Shown one piece after another: positions 37,601-45,943 of a stretch of DNA of 64,000 bases. The translations under genes were made by a program, and so were the position numbers. The first letter of the stretch is position 1, and each line of letters starts with the position of its first letter. The stretch is from contig NZ_CP107899.1 of assembly GCF_036013915.1 (NCBI RefSeq), forward strand, positions 7,282,001 through 7,346,000, given 5' to 3'. The notes beneath the pieces are model-generated. The model was not told where the DNA came from and made no database searches. It saw nothing but the letters and a program-made list of their open reading frames with translations. This DNA is from Streptomyces sp. NBC_00464 (GTDB lineage: Bacteria > Actinomycetota > Actinomycetes > Streptomycetales > Streptomycetaceae).

Positions 37601-39910
37601 CTCGATGTGATCGGCCAGCAGATCGGCCTCGCACCGGCGGGCCGAGAGCTGTAGGTCCGCAGCACGGTCTCCGAGCGGGCGATCGTGGGTCAGCCGATGT
37701 GCCACGTGTTCGTATGTGCTGCGGATACGCCGGGCAGTGTCGCCCTCGATGGAGGAGAAGGCAGTGAGGAGCGCGCGCGGATCACTGGCCAGGAGGAACC
37801 CGGGATCCTCGATCAGGTCGGTCAGAACGCCACCGGCGGCCGCGTGCGTGGCCAGATGCCGTCGGACGTACCCGGCGGCGCCGAACCAGTCCGGTGGGCC
37901 GTCGACCGGCTTTGCGACGAGCGAGCGCAGGGCCCGCACGATCGACCTCTGTACCTGATCCGCTGCCCGGCCCGCAGTGGCTCGAAGATGCTCGGCGAGC
38001 GCCTTGTGGTAGAGGCGGTACGCGGATCGTTGGTCGTCGTCGATGACTTCGGCGATGTACGCCTCCGCCACGTCCAGCGCCCAGGTGACATCCTCCTCGG
38101 AGCAGACAACGCCCGAGACCACCGAACTGAGCGTGGTCCACACGTGGCCCCTGGGCAGCCCCTTGCCCTCCGAAAAGGCCAGCGCGAGCAGCATCCGTCG
38201 CACCCGGGCCTCGTCCGGACCGAAGCGGGCCAGATAGTCGTCGAAGGCTTCACCGACCTCGCTGGGCAGGTCCTCGGCCCAGCCTGCGCGGTTGGTGTCG
38301 ACGGGAGAGCAGTCGGAGCGCAGGGTGCGGGCCGTCGTCCTCGCGTAGAGGTAGACGCCGGCCGCCTTCGCCGCGACCGCGTCGGCGACCGTACGTGCAC
38401 GGTCGGCCTGGCCTCGGTAGGGCGTCGGAATCTCGGGTTCGTCGCCGGCTAGCAGCACCCGTGCGACGTACCCGGACACATCCTCCTGCGTGGCCCGGTA
38501 GCCGTCCCGATCCAGGTCCATCACCGTGAACGTGCGGCCCAGCGGGCCCACGAGTTCATGGCGAGCCCCCACGAGCAGCCTCACGCCGGGAATCTCCGAC
38601 ATGGGGCGCAGTAACTCGCGCGTGATCCGGCGGGGCTCCCCGTGGCCGCCGGCGTCCGCGGCGGTGTCCGAACCTGCTTCGTCGACGGCATCGACCACAA
38701 CGACGATGGGTGCTCCCTGACGCCCGCGCCGGGTGAGCTCCTGCAGCAGAGCGGCGGGGCCGTCGGTACGGGTGTCCAGCGCGGTGGCGATGCGTTCGAC
38801 CACCTCCTCCAGCCGTTTGTGCCGCGCGTGGACCGCGGCCGAGACGCACCCGGCGGGAAGCACGGTCGAGGCGTCGACATCAGAGAGGTCAAGACGAGCC
38901 CGGTATCCGAGGTCCGAAAGGGCGACGATCCGTCCGAGCACCGCCGACTTTCCGCATCCCGGGCTACCGGTGACCACTCTTCCGTGACCGTCGCCCTGGG
39001 GCGAGGTGAGCCAGTCCACGAGTTCGGACAGCACCCGAATCCGGCCGCTGAAGTACAGGCCCTGCTCGGACTCGAACTCCACACCCCGCGACCGGGGGCC
39101 GAAGTGCTCGTCCAGATCCCGCTCCGCCACGCGTCGTTGGACCTGCAGATCGGTGCCCAGGGGAGGAAGCTCCTCCCGATAATTCGAGTTAGCCAGGAAA
39201 GGCGCGAGGCCGGTCACCAGTCCACTGGCCAACTCAGCTCGTTGGCCGCGGCCTTGGGCGTCGAACTGTTCGTTGACCGCTTTGACGAGTTCGGTGAGAT
39301 CCAGGTACTGCTGGCGTTGGCCGGTCCTGCCGGCGGTGGTTTCGACGGCCTCGATCAGGGCCGTGACGAACTTGCCGTCCTCCGCGATGTCCTTGTGCCG
39401 GGCCGAGCCCAGGAACCACAGGCCGGTCGAGGCACGGCCGGAGGTGCTCCGATAGGCGATTGTCTGAAGCGCGACCGCGGCGGCGTCCGCGCTGCCTGCT
39501 CCGGCCGAGCAGGTGTCGAGGATCAGCAACAGGTGACGTAGCTCGCCGCGACAGAGGATGCGTACGAGGTCTTCGGTGGCCAAAGCGCTGGAGACGAGGT
39601 CGTCCTCCTGAGAGTCCCAGCAGAGCAGATAGTGGCGGTCGCGTTCCTCAACGGATCCGTGTCCCGCGAAGTAGACGACGACGACGTCGTCGGCCGTCAG
39701 ATCGGCATCGGACGACCAATGGGTCAGTTTCCGCCGTATCTGATCGGCGCTTTCGTAGTCCCCAAGGCCCGGTAGCACAGCGGTGTAGCCGAACGCTTGG
39801 AACAGCTCGGTCGTCGCCCGTACGTCCCCGGGCACGGAGGCCAGCTGCTCTTCCTTCGGAAGGTGGCAGTACTTGCCGCTCCCCAAGGCGATGAAGAATT
39901 GCCTTCCCAC
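34673..39910 (-). CDS. Caspase-like protease, STAND NTPase and ~21 WD40 blades
   Basis: About 1745 residues from the GTG at 39910; the frame stays open upstream to 40273 but that part is low-complexity and lacks family signal. Residues 1-250 are a peptidase C14 (caspase/metacaspase) domain with catalytic His84 in YFAGHGS and Cys134 in LILDTCSAG. A P-loop NTPase follows (GSPGCGKS at 315-322; Walker B-like IVVVVDAVDEAG near 425), then a helical region. From about 795 to the end I count some 21 WD40-type repeats (for example GSVDGTARIWDL, GGDDGTVRVWDL, GSLDGAVRVHDL), enough for three seven-bladed propellers. This protease-NTPase-propeller plan resembles apoptosome sensors. It is divergent from the Septu genes and coupled to a hydrolase. 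Substrate and trigger unknown. Confidence 0.87.
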   Translation of the reverse strand: MGRQFFIALGSGKYCHLPKEEQLASVPGDVRATTELFQAFGYTAVLPGLGDYESADQIRRKLTHWSSDADLTADDVVVVYFAGHGSVEERDRHYLLCWDSQEDDLVSSALATEDLVRILCRGELRHLLLILDTCSAGAGSADAAAVALQTIAYRSTSGRASTGLWFLGSARHKDIAEDGKFVTALIEAVETTAGRTGQRQQYLDLTELVKAVNEQFDAQGRGQRAELASGLVTGLAPFLANSNYREELPPLGTDLQVQRRVAERDLDEHFGPRSRGVEFESEQGLYFSGRIRVLSELVDWLTSPQGDGHGRVVTGSPGCGKSAVLGRIVALSDLGYRARLDLSDVDASTVLPAGCVSAAVHARHKRLEEVVERIATALDTRTDGPAALLQELTRRGRQGAPIVVVVDAVDEAGSDTAADAGGHGEPRRITRELLRPMSEIPGVRLLVGARHELVGPLGRTFTVMDLDRDGYRATQEDVSGYVARVLLAGDEPEIPTPYRGQADRARTVADAVAAKAAGVYLYARTTARTLRSDCSPVDTNRAGWAEDLPSEVGEAFDDYLARFGPDEARVRRMLLALAFSEGKGLPRGHVWTTLSSVVSGVVCSEEDVTWALDVAEAYIAEVIDDDQRSAYRLYHKALAEHLRATAGRAADQVQRSIVRALRSLVAKPVDGPPDWFGAAGYVRRHLATHAAAGGVLTDLIEDPGFLLASDPRALLTAFSSIEGDTARRIRSTYEHVAHRLTHDRPLGDRAADLQLSARRCEADLLADHIEDLSLARPWAAHWAWWSTSGVHRLLAGHTRTVSCVAVGALDGRPITVTGSVDGTARIWDLTAQQQIGDPLSVGIAVSSVAIGDLDDYTVALTGGDDGTVRVWDLSAGQEYGEPLRGHTNRVASIAVGALDGRPVVLTASSDGTARLWDLQNRCQLGSELTEHRRSVLAACFGELDGRPIAVTGGDDKAVYVWDLSEAVDGGSARLDGSPLIGTAMGVSAVCVTEVDGRTIALVGDQAGMLSRWDLHDRRQVGEPVSAHVYYSRSGVTSAAAGHFGGRPVAVTSGRMEARVWDVRTLQQLGPPLRGHVQDITAAAMFDQGDIALTVTVSEDRTARIWDLAADQPAEGHARPVLTAAYHSYRSRDLAVTGSEDGSARLWDMATGQECASPLKGHTGQVLAVAVAEVGGSLVVATGGSDTTVRMWEPLRAGASVSPLIGHTNAVRCAVFGEVEGRPILLTGSDDGTVRLWDARDGTELCPPLTGHIGDIRHLSVRRSRRTLEVVLCTSLNHGYLWRIEPGPSHLTATLHSHFDASTLTPAARTVGVGFHQGRPVVIVILDGNAVHARDVETSAVIGGPYFGHTGFVAAATLGCIGSRTVMATTSWDNTFRVWDLMSGIEEGPALASCNNLTSGSHTPPVFGRIGNVPVMIGVGSLQVRLWKLSTMQPLGEPLYGLEQHLLSADIARTADGRAVVVTGSLDGAVRVHDLETGRQAASHLTSGAPSIYHAVTEPIDDDAIVVRSSWTDVEVWGLGARHRLARRAGYSQLACTSVLEGRPVVISVAGDYTLHAWDLDTEALVCPPMSGHTAMVSALRAGRVGTVPIVASASYDGTVRVWDLRTGRSHGEVRTGYEMGATALDLAVIGGRDHLVTGAGDGRVCMVPLDGYSPSGTELDRFPAAVRRVRVANVDGTPTLVAADGYGLVRVWDLEAVALQAEINVGSGINGVAVDEAGRVCVATDMGLVALRLTPSAHKEQGDSR

Positions 39911-40196
39911 CCCACCACCCGACGTCGTGGACCGCTGGCCCCGAACTCTACCCAGCGGAAGGCTACTTCGCCGGTGGTTGCGACGAGCAGTGGTGCACCC
40001 CTCACCTCCGGCACTCAGGGGAGGCGTCACTCGCCGCTGAGGGGCGGCAGCCCGGGGACAGTCAGGTGCACGCTGACCGGAGGCTCGATCGTCCCGTGGT
40101 GATACGCCGCAGGGCAACCAGGGCACTACACAGATTGGCCTGGGCAGGTTGCAGGTACCCGCTCGTGTGCCGGAAGGCGTCCGGTAATGTGACGCG

Positions 40197-41705
40197 GTGC
40201 ACTTCAATACGGCGCCCAACGCGCGGGAATCAGCGCGCACACGTCCCGGCATAGCCTGGCTCGGAGACGACAACTGGGACGACTACGGGTTCAAAACGCT
40301 TTTTCGTCTGCGCTGCAACAACGGTACCCGCGGTCGTCGATGTCGGCTTGGTGAAAATCGGCTTCTTTGGTGTGCAGGGCGGCCGGACCCCCTGCCCCGC
40401 AGCTTCGACGCCCTCGGCTCGAACTTCTTCTCTCTTGGGAGCGATGAGAGCTACTACGCCACACTTCGTGACGAGTTCGATGACGAAACGCGCCTGGGCA
40501 TCTTCTCCGCCCTGGGCGACACCGCCTACGACGATGACCTCTTCGAACGAGCGCGCAACGAACGTGTCATGGAGGACTCGCTACTGCGGGGCACCGATGC
40601 CGACACGGTACGCACGCAGTACCACCGGATCGCCCACGGCGGGCCCACCCTCTCGCGCTTTCACGTTCGTTTACCGACAGGAGTCGGTGTTTGAGGGCGA
40701 GCCTGCTCTCACGCTCGACCTGACGGTCGATCCCGACAAGAACCCGCCCAGCAACATACATACGGTCATCGGAAGCAACGGCGTGGGAAGACACGCCTGC
40801 TCCACGACATCGCCCAGACCACCCCGACCCCGCACAGCAGGCGGCATCACAGTGTGCTGGAGGACCGACTCGCCTACCGTGAGCAACCCTTCACCAACGT
40901 TGTGTACGTGTCGTTCAGTGCCTTCGAATCTCAAAGGCCGCACAAGGTCAGCAACGCAGCCAACCGGGCCCGTCCCGGCGTCGGTTACCAGTACGTCGGC
41001 CTGAAGACTGCCAGTGGCGCGGAAGTAAAGAGCTACGCGGCTCAGGGAGGCGAGTTCGCCGACTGCATACAGAAGTGCGTGGAGGAGAACCCCGCGAAGG
41101 CTCGCCGCTGGGGCGACGTCCTGGCCAAGCTCGAAGAAACTGATTCTCTCTTCCATGGCCTGGAAATCACACGGCTCGCGCATGCCGAGGACCGGCCGGA
41201 TCCCAAACAGGTCTTCGACGGCCTTAGCTCAGGACACAAGATCGTCTTGCTGACTTTGGCGCGGCTGGTGCAGCACACCACCGAACGCACCCTCGTCCTG
41301 ATCGACGAACCTGAGGGGCATCTTCACCCTCCGTTGCTTTCGACGTTCGTGCGAACCCTCTCTGAACTACTGAGGGACCGCAACGGCATCGCTATCATCG
41401 CTACCCACTCGCCCGTGGTACTCCAGGAGACCCCACGCGAGGCAGTTTGGGCCCTACGCAGGGCAGGCGACGACCTGCGTGTCGACCACCCTGAGATCGA
41501 GACATTCGGGGAAAACGTCGGAGTGATCACCCGGGAGATCTTCGGATTGGAGGTGCGCCGCACAGGGTTCAACCGGCTGATCCAATCCCTCGCCGAGGCT
41601 GGCATGTCCTTCGAGGACATTCTCGCTGAGTTCGATGACCAACTGGGTGCCGAAGGGCGAGCGCTGGCCCGCTCCGCGACCCGCCGCCGCGAAGGCGAAC
41701 GCTGA
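40197..41705 (+). pseudogene. ptuA: Septu PtuA ATPase, broken by four single-base frameshifts
   Basis: PtuA is the ABC/OLD-like ATPase of the Septu system. Pieces in two alternating frames join into one protein: IAWLGDDNWDDYGFKTLF, then VVDVGLVKIGFFGVQGGRTP, LPRSFDALGSNFFSLGSDE, TFVYRQESVFEGEPAL with NIHTVIGSNGVG (Walker A), then KTRLLHDIAQ and the rest. From 40854 the frame is open: signature LSSGHKIVLLTLARL, Walker B TLVLIDEPEGHLHPP and IIATHSP. The shifts lie near 40325 (+1 G), 40395 (-1 C), 40660 (+1 T) and 40788 (-1 A, at the Walker A lysine). All are one-base changes in short homopolymers, so decay and sequencing error must both be considered. The end overlaps ptuB by one base (TGATG). 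Confidence 0.8.
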
Positions 41706-42603
41706 TGCGTCGACTCGATCCGCCCCGGACCAGCGCGCGCGAAGCCTTCCGCATGTGCACCAGCGAGGAGATCAGCCTCTCCACGAAGACCCTGCTCGAA
41801 AGTTACGAGCTGCGGGTAGAGATCGCCGCTGGCGATTACGAGCAGGCATGCCGCACTGCCACGGTTCACCACCTGAATCCTGGCGCTTTTGCACCCCTAT
41901 CGGCTCAGAAGGACCACAAAAAGGCGCTGATCGCCATGTACAAACAGCGGATGCGGCCAGACCATCCTGGCCGACCGGTGTACGAAGAGACCCTCAACCG
42001 CGCGATCAAGTGCCCCAGCTGCGGTGTCGGCGCCGTACGCCAGGTCGACCACCACATGCCCAAGTCTCTCTTCCCCTACCTCGCTGTCGTACCGAGCAAC
42101 CTGCTGCCGATTTGCTCGGACTGCAATTTCGCTAAGAACGACAACGCACCGACGTGCTATGAGGAACAGACCCTCCACCCCTACTTCGACAGCATCGACG
42201 ACGACCGTGGGCGGAGGGCGCGACTCATAACCCGCTCTGCTGACGGCCGGGCCTATCGGGCAAAGCCACTGGACACCCAGCCGACTGGGAGATCGAGTTC
42301 TATGTTGATCCACCTTCAGCATGGAGCGCACAGCTCGCCATGCGCGTCCAGCATCACTTCGACACCTTCGGGCTCAGTCGGCTGTACGAGGACCAGGCCG
42401 CCGACGACCTGCCAGGCATCGAGCTTTCGATCGAGGAAGCCTTCCAGGCTGGCGGGGCACGGGACGTCCGTGTGCACTTGGAAGGGCAGGCACGCTCCCG
42501 TGCACGCCACTACAAGAACTCCTGGATGCTGGCCCTGTATGAAGCGCTAGCTGACGACCAATGGTTCTGCAGCGGCGGCTTTCGTCAAGTAGTAGCCGGT
42601 TGA
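41705..42603 (+). pseudogene. ptuB: Septu PtuB HNH nuclease, frameshifted near 42278
   Basis: PtuB is the HNH nuclease partner of PtuA. The first part is open from the ATG at 41705 and holds the HNH site: CPSCGVGAVRQVDHHMPKS, then LLPICSDCNFAKND, with zinc cysteines and the catalytic His. After KPLDTQ the frame shifts; the other frame continues DWEIEFYVDPPSAWSAQLA through RHYKNSWMLALYEALADD to a stop at 42603. Adding one G in the run at about 42280 would restore a single frame of about 300 residues. The C-terminal RHYKNSW stretch is typical of PtuB. Like ptuA it would be inactive unless the shift is a sequencing error. Confidence 0.78.
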
Positions 42604-42712
42604 CGGCTTTCCCGTAGCAGGACCTGCGGCTACCGAGCGCTGCAGTTCACCAGCGCATGCCCAACCGACATGTCAGCCTCACGAGCGGGGAGAGAGGTAG
42701 CCGGGACAGGCA

Positions 42713-42745
42713 CGGCATAGCCGTTCGGAGGCGACGGCTATGCCG
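42713..42745. terminator. Hairpin between convergent genes
   Basis: Perfect 12-bp stem (CGGCATAGCCGT with its complement) and a 9-nt loop, placed between the end of ptuB (42603, plus) and the end of the minus-strand RAMA fragment (42837). No T run follows on either side, but the position and symmetry fit a bidirectional actinomycete terminator. Confidence 0.55.
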
Positions 42746-42836
42746 CGCCCGCCCCACGCCCGCAGACGAACGCGATGACCGTCACCTCACCGGTGGCCAG
42801 GCGGCAGACAACGTACACGGCCGTTGCTGCCGCTCT

Positions 42837-43466
42837 TCACCGGATGCTTTGCAGGAGCGCCCCCGTGGTCGTGACGGTCCAGAACGACCACCCGTTGCGG
42901 TTCGGATTGACGTGCGGGTTGAGGGCCCGAACCATGGCCACTGCCGCCCCGCTGGGGGATTCGTACACACCGCGGCCCGGGCCGGAGGGGATCGTCACGG
43001 TGTGGGACGGCGGATCGTAGTAGGCGGTGGTGCGCCGGCCTTCGTAGACGGCGTGCAGCTCGATGCCTTGCTCCGTGCGCAAGGCCTGCACGTCTGCCTT
43101 GACCAGCGCGGGCGCGGAAGTATCCTCCGCTATCACGGTCTCGTCGGCGGGCATCTCGTCGGCGTCCTGACGGACGGCCCTCCCGTCGTAGGCGGGCAGA
43201 CCCAGGAGCTCGTTGAGAACGTTGGCCAGCAGGCTCCTGCGCGCGGCCAGGAAGTCGGGGAATCGGTCCAGGGCCCGCAGCTCTTGGTCGCTGGGGATCC
43301 ACTGTTCCGCCAGGCGCTCCGGCGCGATGCCCGCCATGTACTCGGCGGGCAACCTGGAGGAGATCATCTTGTTGGTCTGGCGGGTGACGAAGGCCAGGTT
43401 GGCGAGGCGTCCCAGAGAGTCAGAATCCCAACCGGTCGCTCGTTGGCGTGGTCGGCTAGCCTCAGG
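42837..43466 (-). pseudogene. Truncated GmrD-type/RAMA protein, cut at a repeat copy
   Basis: Only the C-terminal part of a modification-dependent restriction protein remains. It reads LGRLANLAFVTRQTNKMISSRLP, then LDRFPDFLAARRSLLANVLNELLGLP, the closing helices of GmrD/DUF1524-type domains, followed by a RAMA-like domain (YEGRRTTAYY, VYESPSGAAVAMVRAL, NGWSFWTV, GALLQSIR) that in other proteins recognises modified DNA. Upstream the frame meets a stop inside the 24-bp repeat at 43467, so the HNH catalytic and DUF262 portions are missing. It cannot be an active nuclease. It is not the partner of the DUF262 gene at the left edge, which is 42 kb away. Confidence 0.65.
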
Positions 43467-43490
43467 GTTGCCTTAACGGAGTTTGGTGGA
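43467..43490 (+). repeat. 24-bp island repeat, copy B
   Basis: Identical over 24 bp to copies A and C. It sits exactly where the GmrD-RAMA gene is truncated. Downstream it reads GTCGACGGTCACCAAC, so the TTGGTG/CACCAA dyad is present with a longer spacer. Confidence 0.7.
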
Positions 43491-43598
43491 GTCGACGGTC
43501 ACCAACTCAGGCAACAGCGGTGCATGCGCCGAGCGCTTAATGGCGCACCCGTTCGGCGCCGTGTTGTACGCGCGGTGCTCCCCGGAGGCGGTCGCTTC

Positions 43599-44999
43599 TC
43601 AGATGTCGAGTAGTTGCCGGAGGGCGTCCGGGCCGAGGCGCTTGTCCGCATCGGCGACAGCCCCGTTGAAGCGGACTCCTTCGGTTCCGAGGATTTCTGC
43701 GGGGGTGTCCGTTCGGGTATGGTCCGCCCACTGGAAGCCGTTGCTGACGCGTCCTGCTGCATTCAAGACACGCCAGGGGCTGGGACATTGGCCGCAGGTA
43801 CTCAGGTGTCTTCCGACCGGAACGGCGTGGCTGCCTATCACTGCTGCCACGTCACCGTAGGTGGTCCATCGTCCGGCAGGGACTGCGCCCAGCAGGGTGT
43901 GCAGCTCCGTCCAGTCTTTGCGGGTGCCGTTGAGTTGCTTGGCCAGCCCGGAGAGGTTGAGTCCTGCCAAGGTTGCCCATTCTTCGCTGTCGACATCGCT
44001 GGGAACCTGACTGGTGTCGACGTCCCACCATGTTGTGCCCTGTATGCCGTCGGCGGTGCGGCTCGTCACGCTCGTGAAGATGTGGTTGGCGAGTCCGGTG
44101 GGGGAGTAGGACGCGCCGTCGGCGTCCCAGATCAGTGGCTGGGCAGTGTTGTTGGTCCAGATGGCGGTTGCTCTGTTGCTGTTCTCTTCTACCCACGCGT
44201 TGATGGCATTGCGGATGGCTTCCGTAGTGCCGTGGCGCGGTGTCATGAGCAGTTTGGTGCCTTCGGGCAGCAGGCCAGCACTGACGAGTACGTGGACGGC
44301 GTTGCGTGAGCGTGCGCGTTCCTGCAGCTTCTTGGCTGCCGCCTCGCCTTCGACTCGGGCAGGTGCGAGCGTGAACTCCTCTACCTCCGGGGTCGGATAG
44401 ACCTTGGTGAAGCCGGCGACGACGTGTCCCTCCACCTTCCACAGCCCCACCTGAATGAGGTCGATGTCGAGGCTCATTTCCGACAGCCAGACCACGGCGT
44501 GGGTGACCTGCTTGGGGAAGTCAGCGGCGATGATCACCTGTCGGGGGCGCTGGAGCAGCTCCGGGCTCCACTCCCCGTCCACATGATCGAGCAGGCGCTG
44601 CTTGCATGCATCCAAGTCGAGGTTTTGTCCCCTGCGCGACAGGAAGTCGCGGTGCGCCTGGGTCAGGGTGCTGAGGTCGAACCGGGACACCAGGGCGGCG
44701 TAGGTGATCGCCTGGAGGTGCACGTCCCGATCAGCCGTTCCGCGCTTCAGCTCGACCACGACGAGGCGCCCTGTTGCGTCCAGTCCCAGGACGTCCAGCC
44801 GGTCGCGCGCCGGTACGCCGTCCGTGTCGGCCCACCGGTCGTACTCCGCTGTAACGACGAGCACCGACTCCCCGAGCACCTGCGGATGGGCGATCACCCA
44901 CTCCTGCAAGTGCTGCCTCTCAAGGAATCCTTCCGTAGCCAACCCGGTGCGCGCGACCGGTGTGGCCGCCTCGCCCATGACGGTGAAGAGATGATCCAC
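43599..44999 (-). CDS. NucS-like nuclease fused to RAMA-like and alkyltransferase-like domains
   Basis: 466 residues from the GTG at 44999, which follows AGGAGG by 5 nt. A longer frame reaching 45401 merges this gene with an IS3 remnant and was rejected. Residues 1-170 resemble EndoMS/NucS-type PD-(D/E)XK nucleases: LQEWVIAHPQVLGE, VTAEYDRW, RLDVLGLDATGRLVVVELKRG with Asp and E-x-K, and the QAITYAALVS helix. The middle (about 250-370) has a RAMA-like stretch (SYSPTGLANHIF, IQGTTWWDVD). The last 90 residues match O6-alkylguanine transferase or ATL proteins (VPAGRWTTYGDVAAVIGS, PWRVLNAAGRVS), but the PCHR cysteine is replaced by PSPWR, so it likely reads bases rather than repairs them. Plausibly a modification-dependent nuclease. 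Confidence 0.72.
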   Translation of the reverse strand: MDHLFTVMGEAATPVARTGLATEGFLERQHLQEWVIAHPQVLGESVLVVTAEYDRWADTDGVPARDRLDVLGLDATGRLVVVELKRGTADRDVHLQAITYAALVSRFDLSTLTQAHRDFLSRRGQNLDLDACKQRLLDHVDGEWSPELLQRPRQVIIAADFPKQVTHAVVWLSEMSLDIDLIQVGLWKVEGHVVAGFTKVYPTPEVEEFTLAPARVEGEAAAKKLQERARSRNAVHVLVSAGLLPEGTKLLMTPRHGTTEAIRNAINAWVEENSNRATAIWTNNTAQPLIWDADGASYSPTGLANHIFTSVTSRTADGIQGTTWWDVDTSQVPSDVDSEEWATLAGLNLSGLAKQLNGTRKDWTELHTLLGAVPAGRWTTYGDVAAVIGSHAVPVGRHLSTCGQCPSPWRVLNAAGRVSNGFQWADHTRTDTPAEILGTEGVRFNGAVADADKRLGPDALRQLLDI

Positions 45000-45059
45000 G
45001 ATGGCCTCCTGGTGCAACCGGCAGCGCGACGCTCGACGTTCAGAACTTACGTGGGCCGA

Positions 45060-45689
45060 AACCGGCGGGCCGGCCTTGACGCTCTTCCCGCGGCCCCGGC
45101 GCTTGCGGAACGCGCTCCACCAGCGGTTGTCGCGGCTGATCTTCCAGGCGGTCCGCTCGGTCATCGGCTCACCGGCCGCGCGGGCCTCGTGGGCTAGGAA
45201 ACGGTGGCCGAACTCCGGGTCGTCGCGATGCGCGTCGAACAGGGCGTTCGCCCGGTACGCCTCGGCGAGTTCGGTGTCGGTGACCGGTGCGGCCAGCCAC
45301 CGGTAGTAAGGCTGGCGGGCCATCTTGAGTACCCAGCACGTCACCGCCGCCGGCACCCTGTGAGGGGCAGCGGCCAGCTCGCGGGCGAGCGGGTACATCA
45401 TTTTGACGGCAGGTTCGCCTGCGACAGGTACGCCCCAGCCCTGCGCAGGACCTCATTCTCCTGCTCCGGGAGCCGGATGCCTTGCGGGCCTCGCGCAGCT
45501 CGGCCGACTCGCCCGACACGGTGCGGGCCCGGCGTCCTGGTCGGTGTCGGCGCGGCGCAGCCACTTCGACAGGGTGATCGGGTGGACGCCGAAGTCGGCG
45601 GCGATCTGTTCCAGCGTGACGCCGGGCTCACGGTTACGCGCGACCCGCAAGACGTCCTCGCGGAACTCCTTGGGATACGGCTTGGGCAC
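45060..45689 (-). pseudogene. IS3-family transposase remnant (OrfA frameshifted, OrfB N-terminus only)
   Basis: OrfA begins MPKPYPKEFREDVLRVARNR and carries a helix-turn-helix (ADFGVHPITLSKWLRRAD); the following TVSGESAELREARK and LPEQENEVLRRAGAYLSQANLPSK lie in two other frames, so OrfA has two single-base shifts. OrfB starts at 45401 (MYPLARELAAAPHRVPAAVTCWVLKMARQPYYRWL) and its similarity ends near SVKAGPPV at about 45060, before the DDE catalytic core. No terminal repeats were found. The remnant lies just upstream of the NucS-like gene in the same orientation. Confidence 0.82.
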
Positions 45690-45943
45690 TGCAACATCCT
45701 TCCAGGTCGCCTCTCAGCAAGCCAGGTCAGGTGTGACCTGATCATGCAGCAGTCGCTTCTTCCTGTTCAGAGCGTCGGGGTGTCGCGGGCGCGGGTGGTT
45801 TCGAAGGGGCCCGGGAAGCGGGTTGGCTCCCCGATGGCTCCCAGGGATCGAACCGCCCGCACCCTGCCATTGACGCCTCTCCGCACGTGGCGCGGCGATC
45901 GGGTGTAGGTCCACGAGGCTGAGGCTGATCGACACGGAGGCCG
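45690..45943. other. Short spacer between IS3 remnant and the Wadjet-2 accessory gene
   Basis: 254 bp without a recognisable gene. No inverted terminal repeat matching the IS3 remnant could be paired by eye. Confidence 0.4.

Noticed and set aside
39911..40273. N-terminal 121-residue extension of the caspase protein
   Set aside because: Low-complexity, Arg/Pro/Cys-rich sequence without caspase features; the fold begins at the GTG at 39910.
45000..45401. N-terminal extension of the NucS-like gene
   Set aside because: Those residues are the N-terminus of an IS3 OrfB that happens to be in frame; the real start is the GTG at 44999 with AGGAGG before it.
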